From Streptomyces sp. NRRL WC-3549 (GTDB lineage Bacteria; Actinomycetota; Actinomycetes; Streptomycetales; Streptomycetaceae), in NCBI RefSeq assembly GCF_000721935.1, contig NZ_KL585383.1:2434-12214 (forward strand): 9,781 nt of DNA. The letters are read 5' to 3'. Under the pieces are notes generated by a model, which was not told where the DNA came from, ran no database searches, and saw only the letters and a program-made list of their open reading frames with translations. Below are positions 1 to 6,138 of this stretch, piece after piece. Each line of letters starts with the position of its first letter. Position 1 is the stretch's first letter. The position numbers and the translations under genes were made by a program.

Positions 1-40
1 CCTGACCCCGGCCTTACCCCGCAGGACACCACAGGACCGA

Positions 41-66
41 GGCGGCGCCGGACCCCCGGCGCCGCC
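41..66. terminator. Perfect 11-bp GC-rich hairpin
   Basis: GGCGGCGCCGG (41-51) pairs perfectly with CCGGCGCCGCC (56-66) around a 4-nt ACCC loop. It lies about 135 nt downstream of the minus-strand stop codon at 201-203. There is no T-run on either side, which is common for actinobacterial terminators. The symmetric stem could also serve a plus-strand gene outside the window. Position and stem strength support a terminator; no transcript evidence is available. Confidence 0.55.
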
Positions 67-73
67 CGCAAGT

Positions 74-100
74 CCGCCGCCCGACACATCAGGGCGGCGG
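74..100. terminator. Second perfect hairpin, 9-bp stem
   Basis: CCGCCGCCC (74-82) pairs perfectly with GGGCGGCGG (92-100) around a 9-nt loop. It sits 8 bp from the 41-66 hairpin. The minus-strand caspase-TPR transcript would meet this hairpin first, so the two form a tandem stop. The rest of 1-200 shows no gene I can support. Confidence 0.5.
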
Positions 101-200
101 CCCTGCTGGTTGTGTGCGCCACCGCACCCAGCGACGTACTGATCGCGCGGGACCGGATGAGACGCGCCTTCTCAGCTGACGTCCCCGAAGCTCTGCGCGG

Positions 201-2009
201 TCAGGCGCGCCGACGGAACCAGCCGCGTCCCCTCTCCGGCTCGATGCCGTGGCCTGGTGCCGACGGCGGCGCGGAGTCGCGCCGGCCCTGCGCGCGAGCC
301 GCCTTCGCCGCCTTCTTCACCGCCCGGGCCTGTGCATGGCGTCCCACACTGTCGTACAGGTCGGCAAGGGTGTCGAGCATTTCCAGAGTTGCAGGATCGT
401 CGGGCCCCAGGACACGGGAACAGGACTCGGCGACCCGCTCGCCCAGACTCACCGCCTCCTGATCGCGCCCCACCACGCTGTATGAGAGAGCGAGGCCGCA
501 GAGCGTCTCGAGGGTGTCGGGGTCTTCAGGTCCAAGGACGCGAGTACGGGCTTCGGCCACCCGCGCCTTCAGGTCCAGCGCCTCCTGTTCACGGTCCAGC
601 AGGTCGTAGGAAAGGGCGAGGCCGTGAAGGCTTTCGAGGGTGTCCGGGTCCTCCGGTCCGAGTACTCGGGCACGTGCTTCGGCCACTCGCTTCCCCGTGT
701 CGGCCGACTCCTGCACCCGTCCTACTTCACTGTAGGCAGAGGCGAGGACGTGGAGCGTGTCGAGGGCATCAGGATCGTCGGGATCCAAGATGCGGGCGTG
801 TACCCGGGCCACCCGCTCCCACAGCTCGACCGCCTCCTGAACGCGACCCACCGTGCTGTAGGAGACAGCGAGGCTGCGCACGGCCCGCAGGGTGTCGGGA
901 TCGTCCGCCCCCAGGATGCGGGCTCGCACCTCAGCCACCCGCTCCCGGAGATCCAACGCCTCCTGCTCACGGCCCAGCTGGTCGTAGGAAACGGCGAGGT
1001 CGTAGAGGGTTTCCAGAGTGGCGGGGTCCTCGGGCCCCAACACCCGGGCACGCGCCTCAGCCACGCGCTCCCGGAGATCCAGCGCTTCCCGTTCCCGGCC
1101 TAGTTGGTCGTAGGAAAGGGCGAGGCCGTGAAGGCTTTCGAGGGTGTCCGGGTCCTCCGGTCCGAGTACTCGGGCACGTGCTTCGGCCACTCGCTTCCCC
1201 GTGTCGGCCGACTCCTGCACCCGTCCTACTTCACTGTAGGCAGAGGCGAGGACGTGGAGCGTGTCGAGGGCATCAGGATCGTCGGGATCCAAGATGCGGG
1301 CGTGTACCCGGGCCACCCGCTCCCACAGCTCGACCGCCTCCTGAACGCGACCCAGCGAGGCGTAGGCCAGGGCGAGGACGTCGAGCGTTTCCAGGGTGCG
1401 CGGGTCCTCGGGCCCCAGCACCCGGGCGCGGGCCTCAGCCACCCGCCGCCCCAGGTCCGACGCTTCTTGATCACGCCCCGCCTCACCGTAGGTGGCGGCG
1501 AGCTGGTGGAGCGTTTCGAGAGTGTCCGGATCCTCGGACCCCAACACCCGGGTACGCACCTCGGCCACCCGCTCCCTGAGGTCCAACGCCTCCCGCTCAC
1601 GGCCCAACTGTTCGTAGGTAATAGCCAGGTCGTGGAGGGTGTCGAGGGTGCGCGGGTCCTCGGGTCCCAGCACCCGGGTACGGGCATCAGCCACCCGCCG
1701 CCCCAGGTCCGACGCTTCTTGATCACGCCCCGCCTCACCGTAGGTGGCGGCGAGCTGATGGAGCGTTTCGAGAGTGTCCGGGTCCTCGGGCCCCAACACC
1801 CGGGCTCGCCCCTCGGCGACCTGCTCGAACAGTGAAAGGGCCTCGTCCCTGTGCCCCTCCTCGGCAAGGTCGACGGCCTTGTCATGTTGGAGGGTCAGAG
1901 AATCAGCCCGGGGATCATGCGCCGGCGGCTGTGGGGAAGGGCCTGGGCCGGTGAGCGGGCTGTCGGTGGCGGCCCTACGGTTGAGGACGAGTCCGAGCTG
2001 GTCGGCGAG
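201..2009 (-). CDS. TPR-repeat portion of caspase-TPR protein
   Basis: This is the C-terminal two thirds of one gene whose N-terminus is the caspase-like part at 2029-2706. After a short Pro-rich linker it carries twelve consecutive 42-residue tetratricopeptide units of the kinesin-light-chain (TPR_10/TPR_12) type. The consensus is roughly EALDLRERVAEARARVLG followed by PEDPDTLETLHxLAxxYxxxGR. It ends in a basic tail (GWFRRRA) and stops with TGA at 201-203. Such superhelical TPR arrays bind peptides or partner proteins and in bacterial conflict proteins are thought to act as sensors or scaffolds (inference here). Units 5-6 and 9-10, counted from the N-terminal side, are identical at protein level, and the DNA behind them is duplicated. 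The open frame continues upstream to 2111 only by reading through the adapter insertion, giving a spurious segment containing CLLYTS. The real N-terminus is the caspase domain. Confidence 0.85.
   Translation of the reverse strand, partial: LADQLGLVLNRRAATDSPLTGPGPSPQPPAHDPRADSLTLQHDKAVDLAEEGHRDEALSLFEQVAEGRARVLGPEDPDTLETLHQLAATYGEAGRDQEASDLGRRVADARTRVLGPEDPRTLDTLHDLAITYEQLGREREALDLRERVAEVRTRVLGSEDPDTLETLHQLAATYGEAGRDQEASDLGRRVAEARARVLGPEDPRTLETLDVLALAYASLGRVQEAVELWERVARVHARILDPDDPDALDTLHVLASAYSEVGRVQESADTGKRVAEARARVLGPEDPDTLESLHGLALSYDQLGREREALDLRERVAEARARVLGPEDPATLETLYDLAVSYDQLGREQEALDLRERVAEVRARILGADDPDTLRAVRSLAVSYSTVGRVQEAVELWERVARVHARILDPDDPDALDTLHVLASAYSEVGRVQESADTGKRVAEARARVLGPEDPDTLESLHGLALSYDLLDREQEALDLKARVAEARTRVLGPEDPDTLETLCGLALSYSVVGRDQEAVSLGERVAESCSRVLGPDDPATLEMLDTLADLYDSVGRHAQARAVKKAAKAARAQGRRDSAPPSAPGHGIEPERGRGWFRRRA
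602..850. repeat. 249-bp duplication inside TPR array, copy 1
   Basis: Positions 602-850 read identical to 1106-1354, offset 504 bp, which is exactly four 126-bp (42-codon) TPR units. This copy encodes the C-terminal pair, including the signature ARILDPDDPDALDTLH. Identity across 249 bp, including third positions, points to recent duplication or gene conversion, or to an assembly collapse or expansion in a repetitive gene. Confidence 0.88.
1106..1354. repeat. 249-bp duplication inside TPR array, copy 2
   Basis: Second copy of the 602-850 segment, offset by four TPR units. Identity breaks off at both ends: position 1105 is T where 601 is A, and 1355 onward differs from 851 onward. The flanking TPR units are only similar, so the identical block is a discrete event. 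Confidence 0.88.
1435..1552. repeat. 118-bp near-identical TPR segment, copy A
   Basis: Positions 1435-1552 match 1687-1804 with three mismatches by eye, offset 252 bp, which is two TPR units. It encodes the ASDLGRRVA and LAATYGEAGRDQ parts. This is an older or partly diverged duplication than the 249-bp pair. Confidence 0.75.
1687..1804. repeat. 118-bp near-identical TPR segment, copy B
   Basis: Partner of 1435-1552. The differences are one base near the LHQL codons and two in the PEDPDTLE region. The even spacing in multiples of 126 bp shows that the array grows by whole repeat units and keeps the reading frame. Confidence 0.75.
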
Positions 2010-2028
2010 AGATGTGTATAAGAGACAG
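2010..2028. other. Tn5/Nextera mosaic-end sequence (probable assembly artefact)
   Basis: AGATGTGTATAAGAGACAG at 2010-2028 is, base for base, the 19-bp hyperactive Tn5 mosaic end used in Nextera libraries. No transposon accompanies it. The 9 bp on the left (GTCGGCGAG) and right (TCGTTCTGC) are unlike each other, so there is no Tn5 target duplication. It falls inside an open gene and shifts the frame. Deleting exactly these 19 bp joins caspase residues ...RFTAER to LADQLGLVLN... in one frame. Its translations (SLIHIS and CLLYTS on minus, DVYKRQ on plus) are familiar contaminant strings in protein databases. Confidence 0.95.
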
Positions 2029-2706
2029 TCGTTCTGCCGTGAACCGGCCGTACAGGGTCCGGTAGATGTCCTGCATGGTGACCACCGGGCCGGTGTGCGG
2101 GGCGCCCTCACGCAGAAGGGAGAGGAGCCGCCCGGTAAACGCGGTGTGTTCCTCGTCGGCCAGCACCAGCGCCGTGCTGTTGGGCGGCGCGGAGGTGAGT
2201 GTGTAGGTTCCTTGGATGTCCAGCTGCCCGAGAACTTCCTGCTGGCCGGCGCTCAAGGTGGTGCCGATGGCACGCCCGCTGAAGCAGCTGTCGAGGATGA
2301 TCACTCGATTCTTGGCCCTACTGCCCAGGAAGGTCCCGCGCACCGTGTCGAACCGCAGCGCGCTGTACTCCACGGCGTCCATGGCGGTCTCGTGGAGGGC
2401 GAGGTACAACTCGTGGGAGCGACCTACCGGTATGCCGTGGCCGACGAAGTAGAACAGCAGCAGGTCCTCGGCTTCGTTCGCCGCCCGGTGCAATATCTGC
2501 CCGACCGCCCTGCCGGTCGCCTGAGGCGGGATGGTGACGCAGCACTCGCCGGGAAACCCGCCGAGTCCGGGGTCGGTGAGGACGGCCGTCAAATCCCGCA
2601 CATTGGCCGAGATCTGCGGCACGTCAGCCAATTGCTCGTCGTCGTACGAGGCTGAGCCGAGAAGGACGATACGTGAGCGTGTTGGATCGATACCGCGACC
2701 TGTCAC
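2029..2706 (-). CDS. Caspase-like (peptidase C14 / metacaspase fold) portion of caspase-TPR protein
   Basis: N-terminal catalytic part of the caspase-TPR gene. The start is GTG at 2704-2706, overlapping the upstream EACC1-like stop as GTGA, with a purine-rich GGGGGAAGG upstream as ribosome binding site. The caspase fold is recognisable: a first strand with RIVLLGSASYDDEQL (residues about 12-26), a strand leading to the catalytic His in FYFVGHG (His90), and a second leading to the catalytic Cys in IILDSCFSG (Cys141). A DxxxxL helix region follows (MQDIYRTLYGRF). Both dyad residues are present, so an active cysteine peptidase is expected, probably cleaving after Arg or Lys as in metacaspases (family knowledge). 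No signal peptide is seen, so it should be cytoplasmic. With the 19-bp adapter removed the full protein is 828 residues. As deposited, this frame runs on to a false stop at 1975. Confidence 0.88.
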
Positions 2707-3059
2707 TGAGGGCCTTCCCCCTGCCCCAGCGCGATCCGCAGGAGACGTTCGGCGTCACCCGCGCACTGCGCGTCCACCTCGACCTCCTGGCCCTGCGGCC
2801 CCTTGATCTTGATGCGGATGGAACGGCGCCGGGGCTGGGACAGATACGCGCTCAAGGATGTAGCCAGCGCGCTGGCTACGCCACCGCCTCCCAGTGCTGC
2901 GATCAGGACTTCAGGCAGTCCGCCGAGTTCGCCCTCGGACGGGATCGCCGGAGCCGGACTGACCCGCCCTCGAAGCTCCGGTTCCTGACTCAGCCAGTCC
3001 CCCAGGTCCTCCAGCTCTTCAACCGGATCGGCCCCTTCGACCCACAGCTGCAGCTCCAT
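2703..3059 (-). CDS. EACC1-like effector-associated small protein
   Basis: 118-residue protein beginning MELQLWVEGADPVEELEDLG. Its layout matches the effector-associated constant component 1 (EACC1) proteins of actinobacteria. There is an N-terminal strand-plus-acidic region with DWLSQEPELRGRV (residues about 22-34) and a Gly/Ala-rich central hydrophobic stretch (LPEVLIAALGGGGVASALAT, about 48-67) that may contact membrane. A basic QPRRRSIRIKIKGPQGQEVE strand region (about 74-93) and a C-terminal helix ending RLLRIALGQGEGPQ follow. The ATG at 3057-3059 is chosen over an in-frame GTG at 3075-3077 because GGAGGAG lies 9 nt before it. Its TGA overlaps the caspase GTG by four bases, so the two are translationally coupled. 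In published comparative genomics EACC1 is the fixed partner of variable effectors, often peptidases; its biochemical role is unknown. The family call is from pattern memory. Confidence 0.72.
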   Translation of the reverse strand: MELQLWVEGADPVEELEDLGDWLSQEPELRGRVSPAPAIPSEGELGGLPEVLIAALGGGGVASALATSLSAYLSQPRRRSIRIKIKGPQGQEVEVDAQCAGDAERLLRIALGQGEGPQ

Positions 3060-3068
3060 GGCTGTCTT

Positions 3069-3075
3069 CTCCTCC
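3069..3075 (-). promoter_or_regulatory. Ribosome binding site fixing the EACC1-like start
   Basis: GGAGGAG on the minus strand, followed by an AAGACAGCC spacer and ATG. This decides for the ATG at 3057-3059. The in-frame GTG at 3075-3077 would place the Shine-Dalgarno inside the coding region. A TTGACC at 3107-3112 (minus) could be a -35 element, but no convincing -10 follows. Confidence 0.6.
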
Positions 3076-3552
3076 ACTCAATCTGACGATCGATGCCGAC
3101 AGGTTCGGTCAACGCCGCGAAGGTGTGATCACCGTCCGCTCCGGGCCATGGGGCCGCGAGCGCCACCGAACCGCACCGAGAACGCGTCGGACCGGCCCCC
3201 CTGCGTCGGTACTCCGGGCGGTGCCCGGCTCCCGCCCACATCCGCGGTTGCTTCCTCGACAGCCGCGACGCCCCTCTGCGGCCTCCCCTGAGACTGATCC
3301 AACTCGCCCGCAGCATAGACCGATTGAAACGTTCCCGGCCTCAGTGGCCGTCAAGTCCGTTTCTGGTGGCGACCTCGTCCGAGTCGAGTGAGGAAGCCTT
3401 GGTGGGTGAGGCGTCCCAGCCGTGGCCTCCGGGAGGTTGTTCAGGCCCGTGCCGGCCGCCGGCCTGCCGGCCGGTCCGCGTCGTTGTCGGCCTTCTGCGA
3501 ATGATCTCTGCCGCGATCAGCCCACGATCCGCGCAAGCACCGGGGCCGGTGG
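3076..3552. other. 477-bp region without a supported gene
   Basis: No translation in either direction gave a family I recognise, and the long open frames here are what GC-rich DNA gives by chance. It should contain the promoter of the EACC1-caspase operon and the end of the VOC transcript. The only clear structure is a GC hairpin: CCGGCCG (3452-3458) pairs with CGGCCGG (3468-3474) around a 9-nt loop, about 80-100 bp past the VOC stop. It is a plausible terminator for that gene. Confidence 0.5.
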
Positions 3553-3921
3553 TCACTGGGCCGGGATCGGCTGGGTCACGTTCACCGCATTGCCGTCGGG
3601 GTCCTGGATGTGGGCAACGCGCTGTCCCCACGGCATGTCGGCAGGACCGCTGCGGACCGAGCCGCCCAGGGCCTCCACGCGGCCGAGTACCTCGTCGACG
3701 TCGTCGACGGCGATGCTCAGCAGGATCCGCGGCGCCGCTTCGGTCTCCGCGTCCGCTTTGGCCACCACCCCCAGGTCCGTGTCGCCGATGCGCAGGCCGA
3801 GATAGAAGGCCGGGCCCTCCTCGGGTACCCGGAAGACCTCCTCGGCACCGAACAACTGCGTGTAGAAGTCGGCCAGGGCCTTCTGGTCGGCTGTCAGGAT
3901 CACTGGCTGAATGGTGGACAT
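3553..3921 (-). CDS. VOC family (glyoxalase/bleomycin-resistance fold) protein
   Basis: 122-residue cytoplasmic protein starting MSTIQPVILTADQKALADFY. It shows the two beta-alpha-beta-beta-beta halves of vicinal-oxygen-chelate proteins. The first half is FYTQLFGAEEVFRVPEEG then AFYLGLRIGDTDLGVV (residues 19-53). The second is LLSIAVDDVDEVLGRVEALG, then WGQRVAHIQDPDGNAVNVTQ (67-117), ending in the diagnostic DPDGN. The start at 3919-3921 is chosen because AGGAG lies about 5 nt upstream. The frame stays open further upstream, but that stretch is the remains of another gene. Length is normal for a single-domain VOC protein. Substrate cannot be told from sequence: members include lyases, dioxygenases and drug-binding resistance proteins. 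Apparently intact. Confidence 0.9.
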   Translation of the reverse strand: MSTIQPVILTADQKALADFYTQLFGAEEVFRVPEEGPAFYLGLRIGDTDLGVVAKADAETEAAPRILLSIAVDDVDEVLGRVEALGGSVRSGPADMPWGQRVAHIQDPDGNAVNVTQPIPAQ

Positions 3922-4039
3922 GGCACTCCTGTCGCGAACGGTCATGTTGCTGGGTAGATCGTCCGGGACGGCGGAACTCATCGGCCGGACCTCGCCGCGC
4001 CAGGAGAGCGAGGGCGGTGGCTGGTACGCGCGCGTGGGG

Positions 4040-4185
4040 GCGACCCAGGCGAGTCCGTACTCCAGCTGCTCCGGCGTGTGGGACGAGGCGCCGAGCACGC
4101 CGAAGCCGCCAGCGTCGGTGACGACCGCCACGACGTCACGGACGCGCACGGCGAACGGTTCACCGCCGACCTGGTGGATCTCGCC
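4040..4185 (-). pseudogene. Nitronate monooxygenase N-terminal fragment
   Basis: About 48 residues in frame read GEIHQVGGEPFAVRVRDVVA and continue VVTDAGGFGVLGASSHTPEQ then LEYGLAWV. The RDVVAxVTxAGGFGVLGA core followed by a SxxxLExxLxWI-like helix is the first strand-turn-helix of nitronate monooxygenase (2-nitropropane dioxygenase) TIM barrels. The match fades after AWV, and no rest of the roughly 350-residue enzyme is present. It is fused in frame to the VOC reading frame through unrelated sequence, but the VOC gene has its own ribosome binding site. It is a non-functional remnant. The stretch from 4186 to about 4400 has nothing I can name. Confidence 0.55.
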
Positions 4186-4403
4186 CTCCGGGGCGCACGC
4201 TGCCGTTGCCCACGACCCGGTTGCGTCCAAGCCCCTCACGCCGCCCGAGCCGGCCACCACCGACGCTCGACGCCCGACCGGGGCGCCGGCCCAGCCCCAG
4301 TCCCTATTGCTGAACGGCCTTGTCCTGCCAGCTGCCGATCTTCCGGTGGGTCTACGACATAGCACAGCCTGGCACCACCGCACATAACTTGGTGTGAGGG
4401 ATA

Positions 4404-5075
4404 ACCAGCCTCGCCGACATCGAAAAATGTATTGCCAACCCTGTAGCCACCGACTGCGCTCTGGTTGCAACCGGTCTGCCCCCGTGGGGCAAACACAAAC
4501 TCCTCGGAAAAATCGACGAAGGCGTCGAAACTCTTCAGTCTGCTCGCGGAGCCAGACGTGCTATGGACTGCCTTGCAGCCGACGCAAAAAAATCCAAAGA
4601 GCCTCACAGCAGCCTCCGATGACTGCCCCAAATGGGTAAAAAGTATTTCCGCCCCCCGAGTGGAATGATGGAGATAAAACGGTCGGCGAGTTGCTGGATG
4701 ACAACGGTGATCCCATTCCGGATCTACCGCCAGGCATCGAGCAAATGAAGAGTGGGGAGAAGCGGTACGACGGATAAGGGAACTCGTACGACCCTCTGTG
4801 GGCGGATGCCCAAAAGGAGTTGGCCGGCAAAAAGGGGTTCCCGGCAGGAAAAAACACAAAGCACAAGGCACCTTCGCATGTCGAAACAGAATATGCAGTC
4901 TGAATGGACGCCAACGACATGAAGAGTGCCACGGTCGCCATCAACAACAACGTCGAAGTATGCGCTAAAGCTCAGAACCGCAAGGACGCGGTCGGGTACA
5001 CCCTGTCTGTCGGGTCCAAGCTCACCGTGTACCATCCTGGAGGCAAGAAAACTTTGGGGGATCGAGGCCCGAATG
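4404..5075 (+). pseudogene. Polymorphic toxin C-terminus with DddA/SCP1.201-like deaminase domain, decayed
   Basis: Frame 1 (4404-4619) reads ITSLADIEKCIANPVATDCA, then LVATGLPPWGKHKLLGKIDE and an AARRAxxCL-like helix, a pretoxin linker typical of secreted Rhs/polymorphic toxins. A TGA at 4620-4622 and a frameshift at the C-run 4652-4657 lead into a second frame. This reads EWNDGDKTVGELLDDNGDPI, then YDPLWADAQKELAGKKGFPA, SHVETEYAV, MKSATVAINNN and GSKLTVYHPGGKKTL. That is the order of motifs in SCP1.201/DddA-like cytidine deaminases: the HVE zinc-His/catalytic-Glu motif (4877-4885), then the INN strand, zinc-Cys region and LPxGSKLTV strand. Further damage: stops at 4775-4777 and 4901-4903 (a Trp in relatives) and a one-base slip at the G-run 5056-5060. 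Only one Cys (4961-4963) remains, with Arg (4979-4981) where a second zinc Cys would fall. The delivery part of the toxin is missing. Clearly inactive. Confidence 0.72.
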
Positions 5076-5582
5076 ACGCTAAAGGTGTTGGGTGAAACAC
5101 CAGTATATCTGGAGACCCAAAGCGCAGTGGACGAATACCTCTATGCCCTATTCACTGACAGTCACCGGATTAAGCCCTCAGCAGACTTGGCATTTCAAGT
5201 CATCTGGGACGTAGCAGCCGACAAGAACTACGCGACAACGCCAGACAACGTGCTTTCCATCGGGATCAATTTTTCAACAGGGCACGGAGGGCTTCTATGG
5301 TATTCCGACGGAATGCTGTCCCATCAAATTTCTGCAGAGCTGGGTCATGACATCGCGAACCACGCATGGGTGTCTCTGAACCCGAACCCTCCGCACTCGG
5401 ATCCCAAAGTCCTTTCTGATCCGTCGTGCCCCACGTTCTTCGACCGACTCAGCGCAGTGCCCTTGTCTAGCATTCACCCAGTGGTGGAAGAATACTTTCG
5501 CGAAGGAACAGGTTTCCGTCCTACGCAGGTGCAATGGACAAAGGGGCATTACACCGGAGAGCTCTACGTAGAAGAAGATTAG
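5073..5582 (+). CDS. Imm1-type immunity protein
   Basis: 169-residue protein starting MTLKVLGETPVYLETQSAVD, with no stop or frameshift. Motifs fit the Imm1 family: an N-terminal strand-helix, then DNVLSIGINFSTGHGGLLWY (residues about 58-77) with the hallmark strand and GLLW, then FREGTGFRPTQVQW near the C-terminus (about 142-155). Imm1 proteins are cytoplasmic and neutralise a cognate toxin; the family is often encoded directly after SCP1.201-type deaminase toxins, as here. ATG at 5073-5075 is chosen because GAGG (5064-5067) lies 5 nt upstream and because restoring one G to the G-run at 5056 makes the toxin end at a TGA overlapping this ATG as ATGA. Lower GC than the flanks supports horizontal origin. 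Since the toxin is dead, it may persist as orphan immunity against rivals. Confidence 0.78.
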   Translation: MTLKVLGETPVYLETQSAVDEYLYALFTDSHRIKPSADLAFQVIWDVAADKNYATTPDNVLSIGINFSTGHGGLLWYSDGMLSHQISAELGHDIANHAWVSLNPNPPHSDPKVLSDPSCPTFFDRLSAVPLSSIHPVVEEYFREGTGFRPTQVQWTKGHYTGELYVEED

Positions 5583-5583
5583 C

Positions 5584-6075
5584 CTCGATCGACTCCTCAA
5601 CTTCAGGCACACCAAGGCGGCGACCCTGGAGATCGTGCATACGTCGGCCGAGGAACTCTTCGAGGGGCTCGATGCACGCGGGCCGCAGCGTGCTGTTCGT
5701 CAGTGAGAGGGCTGCCGCGTTCGACGTGGTGCTGGATCGACTGTAGTTCGTCGGACTCGACTCGTGCGCCCTGCCTCTGCACAGCCGCAACGCCAGCCGT
5801 CGAGCCGTCGCTCAGGAGCTGGGAAGGGCCCTGGAGGAGGAGCCGCGAGCCCCACGGCTCTCTCAGGAGGCGGTCGCCCGAGCCCGCGAGGCGCGCGAGG
5901 CTCTCAGCGCCTACGCCGAGGCCATGAATGAGACAAGCCAGCCACTCGGCCGGAGCCTGCACGATGTGATCGGCAGAGTCGGGCAGCTGTCCGAGGCACA
6001 CGTGACGTTCCTGGCTTCGGAGGCGGACGGCGGCGCTCGGAAGCAGAAGGTGTTCGACGCCGCAGCAATCAGCGG
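5584..6075 (+). pseudogene. DUF4011/Upf1-like superfamily 1 helicase, internally deleted fragment
   Basis: Two pieces of a very large helicase are joined. Piece one (from 5584) reads LDRLLNFRHTKAATLEIVHT then SAEELFEGLDARG, the N-terminal DUF4011 signature (LxxRLLNFRxTKxxTxEIVH). Piece two, in another frame from about 5672, reads GRSVLFVSERAAAFDVVLDR, a TAG stop at 5744-5746, then SRNASRRAVAQELGRALEEE and NETSQPLGRSLHDVIGRVGQ. This is the helicase segment after Walker A (GxSVLFVxExxAALDVV...LHS). Some 250 or more residues between them, including Walker A, are absent. Homology fades near 6075. Family members (over 1,500 residues, with a Vsr-like nuclease) occur in defence islands. It starts 1 bp after the immunity gene stop, marking a recombination boundary. 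Non-functional. Confidence 0.68.
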
Positions 6076-6107
6076 ACAGGACAACAGCACCGGGCCGGAT
6101 CCGGAGC

Positions 6108-6138
6108 GATCGGGACCAGGCCCAGCCTGGCCCCGATC
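6108..6138. terminator. 14-bp inverted repeat between convergent remnants
   Basis: GATCGGGACCAGGC (6108-6121) pairs with GCCTGGCCCCGATC (6125-6138) with one mismatch and a 3-nt CCA loop. It lies exactly where the plus-strand helicase fragment and the minus-strand ketoreductase fragment lose recognisable homology. A bidirectional terminator is the simplest reading; a relic of a mobile-element end is possible. No T-run. Confidence 0.5.

Noticed and set aside
257..1835. Long plus-strand open frames opposite the TPR array.
   Set aside because: They are repetitive antisense shadows of the TPR units, Pro/Arg-rich, without ribosome binding sites or family similarity.
3922..4470. A 305-residue minus-strand frame that would make the VOC protein a C-terminal domain of a longer protein.
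   Set aside because: A good ribosome binding site and normal family start lie at 3921, and the extra N-terminus is a monooxygenase scrap plus antisense of the toxin region.
4620..4903. The toxin's three stops could reflect self-inflicted C-to-T deamination by the DddA-like enzyme.
   Set aside because: Only the TGG-to-TGA change at 4901-4903 would lie in the preferred 5'-TC context (bottom strand); the other two would be 5'-AC, and their ancestral codons are guesses.
4236..4950. Minus-strand open frames across the toxin remnant.
   Set aside because: Their translations are low-complexity or Cys/Phe-rich nonsense; the plus strand carries the recognisable deaminase motifs.
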